Source: Weimeria sp002480925 (GTDB taxonomy: Bacteria > Bacillota > Clostridia > Lachnospirales > Lachnospiraceae). From it: DNA of 64,000 nt. Under the pieces are notes generated by a model that saw only the letters and a program-made list of their open reading frames with translations, ran no database searches and was not told the origin of the DNA. Position 1 is the stretch's first letter. Every line of letters starts with the position of its first letter. A program made the translations under genes and the position numbers. This document shows, in pieces, positions 26,917-35,976 of this stretch. Location of the stretch: contig NZ_JBQHVU010000003.1 in NCBI RefSeq assembly GCF_052064335.1, positions 78,451 to 142,450 on the forward strand. The letters run 5' to 3'.

Positions 26917-27137
26917 AAGGACTTCGCCTCCTCTCGTAGTTTTTGTATGAGATACTCGCCGTCCACACTCGTTAAGGCCTTGTACCAGCCGGAGCGGAAG
27001 AACCGTTCACACTCCATTACATCCGACATAGCAGCTTGATTACCGGGCTTCTTTTTCAGGCGCTTCAGGGCATCCCGGTAATCCTTCACTGCCTGCAGCA
27101 CGATGGCATTGGCGAGATTTTCATAAGGATCGGTCAT
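26913..27137 (-). CDS. Small phage hypothetical protein
   Basis: A 74-residue basic, mainly helical protein (DPYENLANAIVLQAVKDYRDALK near the start) of a family often found beside the late regulator in Firmicutes prophages. Starts at ATG in a TGATG overlap with the helicase stop and ends overlapping the regulator start. Function unknown. Confidence 0.75.
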   Translation of the reverse strand: MTDPYENLANAIVLQAVKDYRDALKRLKKKPGNQAAMSDVMECERFFRSGWYKALTSVDGEYLIQKLREEAKSL

Positions 27138-28489
27138 CACACCACCTCAAGATCAGCCTTGACCGCGTCAATCAGTGCGGTCTGCGTCATCTCTTTCTTG
27201 GATAGCGCCTTTACAATCCTTTCGTCGATGGTGCCCTTGGTAATAATGTGCTGGATCACCACAGTGCCGGATTCTTGACCTTGCCGCCAGAGACGGGCGT
27301 TGGTCTGTTGATATAATTCCAGCGACCATGTAAGACCGAACCACACAAGGATGGAGCCTCCGGCCTGAAGGTTCAAACCATGACCGGCAGAGGCTGGATG
27401 GATGACTGCTACAGGAATCTTTCCCGCATTCCAGTCAGCAATATCTCGGCTGGTCTTGATCTCCCGAACATTGAAGCGGTTCTTGATGCGGCTTAGGTCA
27501 TGCCGGAACCAGTAGGCCACAAGAAGCGGTTTTTCATTGGCGGCCTCGATAATATCCTCCAAAGCGTCCAGCTTCCTATCGTGGAACTCGATAACCTCAC
27601 CGGTATCGGCATATATGGCACCATTTGCGAGCTGTGAGAGCTTGCCTGTAAGCGATGCGGCATTGGCAGCAGTCACCTCACCATCAGGGAGCTGCAATAT
27701 GAGCTCCTGTTTCAAATCTTCATAACGACTGCGCTCAGAGTCAGAAAGCTGCACTTCATATTCTGTTGAAACCAGCTCCGGCATCTTCAGATGGTCGGTA
27801 GATTTCATGGAAATCGTGATATCCGAGATCCTCCGATAGATGGCGTCCTCCGCATAGGGCAGTGGCTTGTAGGAGTAGATGATCTCGCCGTTTCTCTTGT
27901 CCGGCATGAAGTAATTTGTCCGATACTGCGTGATAAAGCGTCCAAGGCGCTCGCCCATATCCAGCACTTTGAACTCTGCCCACAGATCCATGAGACCGTT
28001 GGAAGAAGGAGTGCCGGTCAGGCCGATAATCCGGTGAATCCGTGGCCGTACCTTCATCAGAGACTTGAAGCGCTTGGATTTATGATTTTTGAAGGATGAC
28101 AGCTCATCGATAATCACCATATCGAAGTCAAAGTGAAAGCCGGACTCGTCAATGAGCCACTGCAGGTTCTCGCGGTTGATGATTGTGATGTCTGCTCCCT
28201 GCATGAGGGCGGCTTTTCGCTCTTTCGGTGTCCCGACTGCGACCGCATAGGTAAGACCTCTTAGGTGCTCCCATTTCTGGATTTCCGCTGGCCATGTATC
28301 GCGGGCGACTCTTAAGGGAGCCACCACTAAAACGCGATGTACTTCGAAGCTGTCAAACAACAGGTCACATACTGCCGTCAGACTGATGATCGTTTTGCCA
28401 AGTCCCATATCTAAAAGGACTGCGGCCACAGGGTGCTTTTCAATATAGCGGATGGCATAGTCCTGATAATCATGTGGATTGAAGTTCAT
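27137..28489 (-). CDS. SNF2-family DNA helicase/translocase
   Basis: A 450-residue superfamily 2 ATPase acting in phage DNA metabolism. Motif I is LDMGLGKTIISL (about residue 26-37), motif II is VIIDELSSFKNH (DEL in place of DEAH, about 129), motif III GLTGTPSSNGL, motif V AGHGLNLQAGGS and motif VI QTNARLWRQGQ. It lacks accessory domains, as in phage SNF2 proteins of replication modules. The start overlaps the end of the VRR-NUC gene by about 20 bases, suggesting coupling. Confidence 0.94.
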   Translation of the reverse strand: MNFNPHDYQDYAIRYIEKHPVAAVLLDMGLGKTIISLTAVCDLLFDSFEVHRVLVVAPLRVARDTWPAEIQKWEHLRGLTYAVAVGTPKERKAALMQGADITIINRENLQWLIDESGFHFDFDMVIIDELSSFKNHKSKRFKSLMKVRPRIHRIIGLTGTPSSNGLMDLWAEFKVLDMGERLGRFITQYRTNYFMPDKRNGEIIYSYKPLPYAEDAIYRRISDITISMKSTDHLKMPELVSTEYEVQLSDSERSRYEDLKQELILQLPDGEVTAANAASLTGKLSQLANGAIYADTGEVIEFHDRKLDALEDIIEAANEKPLLVAYWFRHDLSRIKNRFNVREIKTSRDIADWNAGKIPVAVIHPASAGHGLNLQAGGSILVWFGLTWSLELYQQTNARLWRQGQESGTVVIQHIITKGTIDERIVKALSKKEMTQTALIDAVKADLEVV

Positions 28490-28751
28490 CGATTATCCCT
28501 CCAATCTGCTCCGGATCGTCAATGACATATACCCGGTAGCCAAGCTCCCGTAGCAGCCTGTGGCGCGAGAGCTGGAGTGGGCGTGGCTTTTTGCCGGGTG
28601 CCTTCAGCTCTGCGAAACCGATATGGCCGTCAGGGAGTAAGATCAGGCGGTCGGGCATTCCTGCGAAAGAGGGACACACCAGCTTAAGCGCAATACCGCC
28701 GTTCTTTTTCACCGCCGTTGTTAACTTGTTTTCTATCTGTTTTTCTATCAT
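28470..28751 (-). CDS. VRR-NUC domain nuclease
   Basis: A 93-residue stand-alone VRR-NUC nuclease. The PD-(D/E)XK core reads CPSFAGMPDRLILLPDG then FAELKAPGKKP (metal ligands D and ExK), followed by PLQLSRHRLLRELGYRVYVID. In phages such proteins are structure-specific nucleases in replication or recombination and often accompany an SNF2 helicase, as here. Confidence 0.93.
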   Translation of the reverse strand: MIEKQIENKLTTAVKKNGGIALKLVCPSFAGMPDRLILLPDGHIGFAELKAPGKKPRPLQLSRHRLLRELGYRVYVIDDPEQIGGIIDELQST

Positions 28752-28788
28752 TGCAAACCTCCGTCAGGCGTTAATTTCAGGGGGTGTG

Positions 28789-28879
28789 CAAGGTGTATCA
28801 ATGGTATTTACCAAACTTTTTCTTAGAGCTATTTTTTAAGGCCTAAGAGAGTTTTTATATAAGACCTTGATACACCTTG
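28789..28879 (-). repeat. Long inverted repeat beside primase gene
   Basis: CAAGGTGTATCAATGG at 28789-28804 is matched by its inverted copy CCTTGATACACCTTG at 28865-28879 (one mismatch over 15). The 60-base centre is AT-rich with smaller CTTAG/CTAAG inverted repeats. It fills most of the 141-base gap between the primase-helicase and VRR-NUC genes. Candidate replication origin or regulator site; not proven. Confidence 0.7.
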
Positions 28880-28892
28880 TCATAGTCCCGGA

Positions 28893-31166
28893 TTACTGCA
28901 GAAAATCTTCCTCTGCGCCGCTGTCCTCATGAATCTTTAAGCCCTTGAAATAGCGCTTCCGATTCAGTGTCAGCCGCTCAAATCCGGCTTTCTCCAGCGC
29001 AAAGTAAAAATCTGCCGTGCTGCGCACATACTCATTGCAGTCAAGCGAGTAGTTGCGATATGCCTGATAGAGCGCCGAGGAGCTTTCCTTAAAGGACTCA
29101 TCCACATCGCACTTCTCATCCAGAAAATGTCCGAACCAGTCGTTCTGGCTGCGATATTTATCGATGGCCTTTGTCACACAGTCCGGTACCGGAATCTGGT
29201 AGTCCAGCGCGATGACCTTTTTAGCACCTTCGATGATCCATGCCAGTATGCTTTCACCGGCATTCTCATACAGGTACTCACCGTAATTTTTGATGTCGGC
29301 CTTGCCCTCGATCTTGGCATTGAACGGAATCACGATAAGCCTGCGCCAGATACCGTCGTCGGAAGCGGAGACGCGAGGCAGATGGTTTGTATACAGCACC
29401 AGCGTATGGCAGGGCTTGAAGGAAAATGGGTCTTTATACTTTTTCTCCGCAAACACATCATCCGTAGAGCAGAGCTGCTTGACGGTAGAGTCGTTGAGCC
29501 TTGCGCCTTCCTGCATTTCCGCAGCGATCAGCAGGCGTTTGCCTTTGACCTCAGCCATTTCCGGCTTGATGTTCCTGCGGCAGCCGACGGTCAGGGTATC
29601 TGCGGATATATTTCCGCTGTAGAGTCCCAGCACGCGGGAGATGGCATTCCAGAAGGTGGATTTGCCGTTGCGTCCATCGCCGTATGCGATGATGAGCGCC
29701 TCCACAAAAACTTTCCCGATAGCAGCAAGGCCGCAGATCATCTGTACATAGTCGATAAGCTGCTGATCCTTCTGAAAAATCAGATCCAGATTATCCTGCC
29801 AGAGCTGCGCTCCTTTACTGCCGGGTGACACGGACGTGATTTTCGTAATAAAGTCATCTGCAGAATGTTCGCGGGCACCGGCCATACCTTTGCGAAGGTC
29901 GTAGGTCGCCTCCGGTGTGCAGAGCAGGAAGCAGTCTGCGTCCAAGTCTCTCGGCGAGATTTCCAGCATCGGGTGCGTCTCTTTGAGGGTAGATGTAATG
30001 TTCTTGGAGTCGCGTCTGCGAACGGCAAAGCTCTGGTAGGCCTTGGCGGCAAGGAACTCCTGATAGGCCTCCATCTGCTCGTCGCTCATCAGCTGTTCAG
30101 CTTTGGCCTTGGATGTGTTATCAAGTATTTCCTGTGCACCACAGTTTTTGAGCTTTTGCAGAGCCTCCATCATATTTCGATTGGCTTCTGCGAGCTGCCT
30201 GCGGGTGAGTTCATGAGCGACGGCCTGAGCGCCGGGCTCTGTTTCCTGCCAGTAGTGGTCACTGTATCGGATAAAGTGGGTGGCCGGTGAATAGCGCAGC
30301 TCGTTTGCAAAATACTTTGAGAGCACCTCGGCCTGTCCTACATCAGAAAAGTCCTCCGGCTTATAGCTGTTCTCGTCGTTATAAACTTCCGGAGGGACAT
30401 ATCCGTCCTCACGGCTGATCTTGGAATAAAAGCGCTGTGCGCTGTGCCAGATTGTATTAAGCTCGCTGCTATCCAGAGGCGGCACGCAGGTTGCGGCCTT
30501 TTCCAGAAAACTTTGGTAGGCTTTTTCCGTATCGCCGTATTTCTTAATGACGATACCGGCAAAGCGGGACATGGTAGCATTACGGCTTCCTTCCGGGATC
30601 ACGACATCTTTCTCGTGGCCGCCGGGCAGGTCTGCATCGAACTCGTCGTCATTAAAAAATTCCGTGAGGTTCATGCGACCGGGATAGATCTCCACATTCG
30701 GCTCCTGTGTTCCGAAGAAGAAGCGAGCAGCATCCAGCGCCTTCGTATCGAAATACGGAAATATGGAATTGACCAGCTTCTTCATATCGCTATAGAGGGC
30801 AGCATCCGTTACCCGGTCGATGGGAAAGAGCACATGGAACTTTGGCCTTGCCGGTTTGCCATTTTTCTCGCGCTGATTAAAGCGGCTGTAATGGATGGCG
30901 AGGCTTACTCCCGGAAATGCCTCCAGCACGTCTGCCGGTGTGATCCAGTCTTTCGAATCTTCTGAATGGTCGTTATCACAGTCCACGGGAAGACAGTCAG
31001 CGGAGAGGAAGTTGTCGCTGTTGCGGTAGTGATTTTTGTACTCCGCACACACATAGTCGTGACCGACTGCGGCTTTCATGCTGTCCGTATCCATGACAAC
31101 TGTTTTATGCGGATAGGAGCAGTTTCCGGGATTGCCGATAAAATCGGCACTATACAGGGTAAACAT
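28893..31166 (-). CDS. Phage primase-helicase, P4/D5 type
   Basis: A 757-residue replication protein. The N-terminal about 250 residues carry a primase-like domain (PVDCDNDHSEDSKDWITPAD with acidic residues, then RPKFHVLFPIDRV). The middle has a D5_N-like region. The C-terminal superfamily 3 helicase has Walker A AYGDGRNGKSTFWNA (about residue 496), Walker B KGKRLLIAAEMQEG, and a conserved LYTNHLPRVSASDDG. It loads onto the phage origin and unwinds DNA. Its stop borders the inverted repeat that may be that origin. Confidence 0.92.
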   Translation of the reverse strand: MFTLYSADFIGNPGNCSYPHKTVVMDTDSMKAAVGHDYVCAEYKNHYRNSDNFLSADCLPVDCDNDHSEDSKDWITPADVLEAFPGVSLAIHYSRFNQREKNGKPARPKFHVLFPIDRVTDAALYSDMKKLVNSIFPYFDTKALDAARFFFGTQEPNVEIYPGRMNLTEFFNDDEFDADLPGGHEKDVVIPEGSRNATMSRFAGIVIKKYGDTEKAYQSFLEKAATCVPPLDSSELNTIWHSAQRFYSKISREDGYVPPEVYNDENSYKPEDFSDVGQAEVLSKYFANELRYSPATHFIRYSDHYWQETEPGAQAVAHELTRRQLAEANRNMMEALQKLKNCGAQEILDNTSKAKAEQLMSDEQMEAYQEFLAAKAYQSFAVRRRDSKNITSTLKETHPMLEISPRDLDADCFLLCTPEATYDLRKGMAGAREHSADDFITKITSVSPGSKGAQLWQDNLDLIFQKDQQLIDYVQMICGLAAIGKVFVEALIIAYGDGRNGKSTFWNAISRVLGLYSGNISADTLTVGCRRNIKPEMAEVKGKRLLIAAEMQEGARLNDSTVKQLCSTDDVFAEKKYKDPFSFKPCHTLVLYTNHLPRVSASDDGIWRRLIVIPFNAKIEGKADIKNYGEYLYENAGESILAWIIEGAKKVIALDYQIPVPDCVTKAIDKYRSQNDWFGHFLDEKCDVDESFKESSSALYQAYRNYSLDCNEYVRSTADFYFALEKAGFERLTLNRKRYFKGLKIHEDSGAEEDFLQ

Positions 31167-31495
31167 CAGTCGTACACCTCCTCCGATTCTTCTTCCAGCA
31201 CCTTCGTGATAAATTTCAGGGCGCGGATCATAGTTTCCAGTTCGCAGTCGCCGCCGAGGGTAACTTCAAAACCGTTGCAGCCGAATCTGTCCATGAAAGG
31301 CGTGACATGGATATCTGTGCTGGCTTCATCGGAAATGCGGAAATAGGTGCGTCCGCCGTGGCCGGTGTCGCCACCTTTGTAACCGGTTGTTCCGGCTTCG
31401 ACCTGCAGGATATTGGCACTTACCACATCGCGGGTGTAGGTAGTGATCTCAGTGCCATCAAAAAGCTCTCTGCGACTTTCTTTAATTTCATACAT
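31166..31495 (-). CDS. Phage hypothetical protein
   Basis: A 109-residue protein with KGGDTGHGGRTYFRISDEAST and GFEVTLGGDCELETMIRALK, and an acidic C-terminus (LEEESEEVYD). Family members sit beside phage primase genes in Lachnospiraceae prophages. It overlaps the primase start by one base. Function unknown. Confidence 0.7.
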   Translation of the reverse strand: MYEIKESRRELFDGTEITTYTRDVVSANILQVEAGTTGYKGGDTGHGGRTYFRISDEASTDIHVTPFMDRFGCNGFEVTLGGDCELETMIRALKFITKVLEEESEEVYD

Positions 31496-31499
31496 AGCG

Positions 31500-31922
31500 T
31501 TAAACCTCCTGACATTCTTCTGTGAAATAGCGCAAGTGATAGCCTTTCCACTTGGCGCGTTTGATTTCTGCTTCCATACCGGATGAGATGCGGCTGCCGA
31601 ATACCCAGATCTCAGTGCACTTGCTCATGAGGGCATTTCCGAAGAAAAGACCAAGCTCACGTTCTTCCGGATTGTCATCATCAAGGAACTGCGGAAATAG
31701 CAGATGCGGTGCGATAGGGATATATCCCTTGTCCACGGCATAGCGGCTGTAGCGTCTGGCGTTGGCTACGTTTGTCTCCACATCTCCGGAAAACGGAGAG
31801 CAGATGTAGATGATAGGCCGGAAAGCACGAAGGGACTGCTTTTCATTTGCAGCAATCCGGGATAGTGCTTCACCTGCAGTTGGGTCAGGATAGCCTTCGC
31901 TGTTGCGATAATCGTTGCTCAC
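31500..31922 (-). CDS. DUF4406/DUF7768-like nucleotide-binding protein
   Basis: A 140-residue protein with the fold signature of nucleoside deoxyribosyltransferase relatives: YICSPFSGDVETNVANARRYSRYA, then GYIPIAPHLLFPQFLDDDN and TEIWVFGSRISSGMEAEIKRA. Substrate is unknown; a role in nucleotide recycling is possible. Translation starts at GTG after AAGGAGG. The dispersed repeat copy B lies in its leader. Confidence 0.8.
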   Translation of the reverse strand: MSNDYRNSEGYPDPTAGEALSRIAANEKQSLRAFRPIIYICSPFSGDVETNVANARRYSRYAVDKGYIPIAPHLLFPQFLDDDNPEERELGLFFGNALMSKCTEIWVFGSRISSGMEAEIKRAKWKGYHLRYFTEECQEV

Positions 31923-31957
31923 TCAAAAGTCCTCCTTTCCGGGCAGACTTAAAGGCG

Positions 31958-32004
31958 TCCACCTCTAATTTCCACTGGAGATGAACGCCTGATTTGAGCG
32001 GACG
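31958..32004 (-). repeat. Dispersed prophage leader repeat, copy B
   Basis: Second copy of the prophage repeat, sharing TCCACCTC, TTTCCACTGGAGATGAAC and GATTTGAGCGGA with the other two. The leftward hairpin CTCCAGU-GGAA-AUUAGAG keeps the GGAA loop but has one mismatch. It stands between the polymerase stop and the DUF4406-like gene. Confidence 0.8.
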
Positions 32005-32008
32005 ATTT

Positions 32009-33997
32009 TTAATCTTTTTTGTAGAAGGGAGTGGTGTAACCGTCTGCACGGAGCTTCAGGCCTTTTGCCCACGGTGGAGTCCTGCCCATCTGTTCACAGA
32101 GAACGTCAAGTGACATGTGAGGGTCTGCTTCAATGACCAGTTCGTCGTGAATATGCATGACGATGGAGCAGCAGCGCAGCGTCTTCATGGCATAGCAGAG
32201 AATGTCGCGGGAGGTTGCCTGCACGATATTTTCCACGAATTTCGGCCCGTATGAATCGAGCCGTTCCCATTTTTTCGTGCTGCCGATGCCCTCATAGGTA
32301 ATACACTCGCCTCCGAATTTATTCGTACCGACCTTTGGCTTCACATAGGCGAGGTTCCGTCCGGAGGGCAGCGTAATAAAGAGCATCCCGGAGCGGCAGG
32401 AGAAGGTAAGCCCGTAGCTGCTGGTTGTGTGTTTATACTTCACAGCCTCCATGACAGCGCGGTCGACATCCCACCAGAATTTTACGATGTTGGGATTTGT
32501 CTGCCGCCATGCGTCCACCAGAGGAGGAAGCTCATTCTCGGAAAGTCCCATCTCTATAGCGCCCATTGCCTTTAAGGCTCCGACCGAGCCGCCGTATCCG
32601 AGCGCGAGTTCCGCGATTTTGCCTTTTTGACGCAGATGGCCGTTAATGCCATGCTTCTCAACCGGAACATGGAACATCTGACTGGCACTGGCGCAGTAGA
32701 TGTCACCTCCGGTTTCAAAGACTTTTTGACGCCACGTCTCACCGGCATACCACGCGATGACTCTTGCTTCGATGGCGCTGAAGTCGGAAACATAAAACTG
32801 CGTACCGTCTTTCGGGATGAATGCTGTACGGATCAGCTGAGAGAGGGTGTCCGGGACGTCTTCATATAAGAGTTTAACGGCATCGAAGTCGCCGGATTTC
32901 ACAAGAGCGCGTGCGTCGGCCAGATCCGGGAGATGATTTTGCGGAAGGTTCTGTAATTGTATAAGCCTGCCTGCCCAGCGTCCGGTACGATTGGCTCCGT
33001 AAAATGCAAACATGCCGCGAGCCCTGCCGTCATCACAGACTGCACGCTCCATCGTCTGATATTTCTTGACGGAGGATTTGGCAAGCTGCTGTCGGAGCTC
33101 CAGAACGGTCTGAAGTTCGGGTGGAGCGGTTTTGATAAGCTCTGCCACTACCTTCTTTCCAAGGCTGTCAGTTTCGAGCCCGTTGTCGGAGAGCCACTGT
33201 TTCATTTGCTGGACGGAGTTTGGATTATCAAGTGCTGTCATATCTTTCATGGCAGCAGTCAGTTCTGACCGGGAGCGGGAGTCCATTTCGATGGCTTCTT
33301 TCACAAGATCCATGTCAAGCCGGACACCTCTGTCGTTGATTTCCTGATCGATGTGGTATTCATCCCAGACCTCCTCCGGCACAGGGAATTTTGCAAGACG
33401 ATCCTTAATGCCAATCTCGGTCTCTACATCTCTGATATTATATTTTTTGAAGGCCTCCCACTTGTCCGGTGCATGGAAAGGGTGGTTCTTTGTGCGACCG
33501 CCGTTTGTTTTCGTCGGAGCACAGGGCACGGAGAAGTATTTGATCAGGTCTTTGCCTTCCGTGAGCTTCTGCTTTTCGAGGCCAAGGACGGCACCGACAC
33601 CTTCCAGAGAAAGCGGTAGTCCCATTGTTGCCGCCCAGACCATAGAGCAGCGCCAGCTTTCGGGATTTAAGAAGCGTGCACATTCGGTCGAGAGAGGGTG
33701 TTTATCATGGAAGGGATCAAGGCTTACTCCAAGATCACGGAGATATCGGGATAAGCAGACCCGTTCAAAATTTGCATTGAAAGCCCATTTGATGACAGTA
33801 TCATCAGTCAGAGCATCTATAATTTCCTGCGGCAGGCGCTCTCCCTGTGCAAGGTCGATGACCGTCACCTCGGAGCCGTCGGCGCTGTAGCCGAACAGCA
33901 GTATCTCAAAATCCGGTGACTCGGCATATTTATATACGCCGCACTTGGATAGGTTCACGTCGCTGTAGGTTTCGATATCAATACTGAGTGTTTGCAT
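32009..33997 (-). CDS. Family A DNA polymerase (phage)
   Basis: A 662-residue phage replicative polymerase. An N-terminal 3'-5' exonuclease-like domain begins LSIDIETYSDVNLSKCGVYK. Polymerase motif A is DFSAIEARVIAWYAGE (about residue 405), motif B is QKGKIAELALGYGGSVGALK, and motif C is VMHIHDELVIEAD with the catalytic Asp. The 5'-3' exonuclease domain of cellular Pol I is missing, as usual for phage enzymes. Start ATG follows TTGAGGTGAAAATCT. Belongs to the early replication block. Confidence 0.96.
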   Translation of the reverse strand: MQTLSIDIETYSDVNLSKCGVYKYAESPDFEILLFGYSADGSEVTVIDLAQGERLPQEIIDALTDDTVIKWAFNANFERVCLSRYLRDLGVSLDPFHDKHPLSTECARFLNPESWRCSMVWAATMGLPLSLEGVGAVLGLEKQKLTEGKDLIKYFSVPCAPTKTNGGRTKNHPFHAPDKWEAFKKYNIRDVETEIGIKDRLAKFPVPEEVWDEYHIDQEINDRGVRLDMDLVKEAIEMDSRSRSELTAAMKDMTALDNPNSVQQMKQWLSDNGLETDSLGKKVVAELIKTAPPELQTVLELRQQLAKSSVKKYQTMERAVCDDGRARGMFAFYGANRTGRWAGRLIQLQNLPQNHLPDLADARALVKSGDFDAVKLLYEDVPDTLSQLIRTAFIPKDGTQFYVSDFSAIEARVIAWYAGETWRQKVFETGGDIYCASASQMFHVPVEKHGINGHLRQKGKIAELALGYGGSVGALKAMGAIEMGLSENELPPLVDAWRQTNPNIVKFWWDVDRAVMEAVKYKHTTSSYGLTFSCRSGMLFITLPSGRNLAYVKPKVGTNKFGGECITYEGIGSTKKWERLDSYGPKFVENIVQATSRDILCYAMKTLRCCSIVMHIHDELVIEADPHMSLDVLCEQMGRTPPWAKGLKLRADGYTTPFYKKD

Positions 33998-34021
33998 AGA
34001 TTTTCACCTCAATTCAAACAA

Positions 34022-34047
34022 GCGGCTTAAGATCACTCCTAAGCCGC
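34022..34047 (-). other. Hairpin before polymerase gene
   Basis: GCGGCTTA and TAAGCCGC (8 bp) enclose a 10-base loop in the short gap between the small membrane protein and DNA polymerase genes. There is no U tract, so it could shield or pause rather than terminate. Confidence 0.55.
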
Positions 34048-34061
34048 CTGCCGGTACTGGA

Positions 34062-34253
34062 TTATTTCAGGGATTCCATACGCTTGATATGGTATTCGTC
34101 GTCCTGCGCGGCTTTTTTCTCCTCGCGCTTCTCACGCTTGAAGTCATTGATCACCGTCTGGATGGCGACCACTGCCCAAGACAGCACTACGATGCAGAAG
34201 CATCCGATCAGGATGTTGCAGAGAAGGGATGAAATCATAACTGTGCTTTCCAT
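34062..34253 (-). CDS. Small single-pass membrane protein
   Basis: A 63-residue protein with one membrane segment near residues 8-32 (LLCNILIGCFCIVVLSWAVV) followed by a highly charged cytoplasmic tail (NDFKREKREEKKAAQDDEY). Start ATG follows AAGGAGCGCAAAACA. Its position among replication genes is odd for a membrane protein; it might anchor replication or exclude other phages, both speculative. Confidence 0.7.
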   Translation of the reverse strand: MESTVMISSLLCNILIGCFCIVVLSWAVVAIQTVINDFKREKREEKKAAQDDEYHIKRMESLK

Positions 34254-34271
34254 TGTTTTGCGCTCCTTTCC

Positions 34272-34844
34272 TTAGTTGAGAAAATCTTCATCGTCGTCAG
34301 TAGCAAAGTCGGACTCAGCGCTTGCCTTGCCGCCGAGAGGCTCGCCGTCGCGGATCTTCTGCAGGTTGTTGAGCCCGCAGGCGATTCCTTTGTTGCCGGA
34401 AGAGTTGAAAGCATAAAACGTGATGCTGGCTCTGCCGTACACGCCGCTGTACACTTCGGAGCGGGTGAGAATCGGATTAAGGTCTGCGTCCACGATGCCG
34501 GGTGCAGAGGTTGCATTGGCGTTGACGAAGTAGGCGTTCTTGTAGGCCTCGTCGTCCGGACGTTCTGCATCGCCGTCGCGCAGAGGAGTCTTCAAAACAG
34601 AGAGCGCCGGTACGGACTTGCCGTTGCCCTTGAGCTTGGCCTCTCCCTCCTTGTAGGCAGCTTCGATAGCAGCCTGAATCTTGGCGATGGTCTTGGTGTC
34701 GGACTTCGGGATGATGAGGCTCACGCTGTACTTGGGTGTGCCGCCGTTGATAGACTTCGGCTCCCAGACGTTCGCATAGCTCCAGCGAGTGTTAACACCG
34801 GTGATAACCTTCATGGGATTGTTGATTTTTACATTTTTATTCAT
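34272..34844 (-). CDS. DUF2815 single-stranded DNA-binding-like protein
   Basis: A 190-residue protein of the DUF2815 family, functional analogue of T7 gp2.5-type ssDNA-binding proteins in phages. The OB-fold region shows NPMKVITGVNTRWSYANVWEP and KYSVSLIIPKSDTKT; the acidic C-terminus (ESDFATDDDEDFLN) is typical of ssDNA-binding proteins. Start chosen is the ATG after TGGAGGAAAACAACA, eight codons into the open frame. Overlaps the DUF2800 gene end. Confidence 0.88.
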   Translation of the reverse strand: MNKNVKINNPMKVITGVNTRWSYANVWEPKSINGGTPKYSVSLIIPKSDTKTIAKIQAAIEAAYKEGEAKLKGNGKSVPALSVLKTPLRDGDAERPDDEAYKNAYFVNANATSAPGIVDADLNPILTRSEVYSGVYGRASITFYAFNSSGNKGIACGLNNLQKIRDGEPLGGKASAESDFATDDDEDFLN

Positions 34845-35976
34845 TGTTGTTTTCCTCCATAAAATCATTTTTGGCTGTATTCATGGCCGGGCGCTTGTCG
34901 CTATCCGGCACAAGTGTGGGTTTGCCCTGTGGCTTTTCGATGTAAGCCGTCAGGAGTTCATCAAAGCGGGACTTGCCGAGGAGCTTCTGCATGGCGGTGA
35001 TGCCGAGCAGCTTTTTCTCATACGGGTCAAAGCCTGCTTTCTCGACCGCGTCAATGACGGCGGCCTCATTGCTGTATCTGCGGTTGCTGCGTCCTTCGAC
35101 AATCTTGAAACCTGTCCATTCCTTACCGGAGAGAGCCTGCTGCAGAGCGTATTCCTTAATATCGGAAGCCCAGCTAACCAGTTCATCTACCTTGCTGAGA
35201 ATAACCTCGATCTCGGTATCCGTAAGCAGTGGTGGGAGCTCGAAATCATGCTGCGCGAGCCTCAGATTTGCCTCGGCTCTGGCGCGGCACTCGTTCTTAG
35301 CCTTGCAGAAGCCGCACCATTCACCGCACAGGAAGTTCCCGTCACCGGCAAAAGCCAGATCTGCGGTAGGCTTTAGGACTTCATCCGCCCAGCGGTACAA
35401 GTCGTCCTTGCTGATTTCGTAGGTGCTGACGTTCTGGCGTCTCGGTTGGTATATGGTCATGGAAACCTGATCGATGTCGTAAATGTCATCGAAAAGCTCT
35501 AAAGCGCCGAGGGCATAACACTGCATCTGCGGATTCTCCTCTGCGGAGACCAAGACGCCTAAGCCGTGCTTGTAGTCGATCACTCGGAGCGTACCGTCCG
35601 CAATGATGATGCAGTCGGCGGTTCCGAAGCCTTGTTCTACCCAGCGGGAGAAGTCCACACGCTGCTCGATAAGAACTACCGGGTCGGTGCAGGTTTCCTT
35701 GGCGGCTTCGACCTGTTCCAGCACATATTCGGCATAGCCGCTGGTGCAGTCCTCCATCTCCTCGGAATACCACTTGAGGCTGTCGGTCGGATCGTCGACA
35801 GGCATACCGAGTGCGGTCTTGAGTTTGTACTCGCCAAGCGCATGTGCATCGGTGCCTTCTGCAGCGTAGTCTGATCCTTTGTCCTCATAGGTTTCGCAGA
35901 GCCTCGCCGACGGCGGGCAGTGTAGCCACCTGTCGGAGCTGGATGCGGACAGGATCGCGTGTGCTTTAGTTGCCAT
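34837..35976 (-). CDS. DUF2800 RecB/Cas4-like nuclease
   Basis: A 379-residue phage nuclease of the PD-(D/E)XK RecB/Cas4-like group. Start HAILSASSSDRWLHCPPSARL is the family hallmark. Catalytic residues appear in EGTDAHALGEYKL (His), GTADCIIIADGTLRVIDYKHG (Asp then D-x-K) and a C-terminal Cys set (CGEWCGFCKAKNEC) that probably binds an iron-sulfur cluster. With DUF2815 it forms a two-gene recombination/replication unit common in Firmicutes phages. Confidence 0.93.
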   Translation of the reverse strand: MATKAHAILSASSSDRWLHCPPSARLCETYEDKGSDYAAEGTDAHALGEYKLKTALGMPVDDPTDSLKWYSEEMEDCTSGYAEYVLEQVEAAKETCTDPVVLIEQRVDFSRWVEQGFGTADCIIIADGTLRVIDYKHGLGVLVSAEENPQMQCYALGALELFDDIYDIDQVSMTIYQPRRQNVSTYEISKDDLYRWADEVLKPTADLAFAGDGNFLCGEWCGFCKAKNECRARAEANLRLAQHDFELPPLLTDTEIEVILSKVDELVSWASDIKEYALQQALSGKEWTGFKIVEGRSNRRYSNEAAVIDAVEKAGFDPYEKKLLGITAMQKLLGKSRFDELLTAYIEKPQGKPTLVPDSDKRPAMNTAKNDFMEENNNE

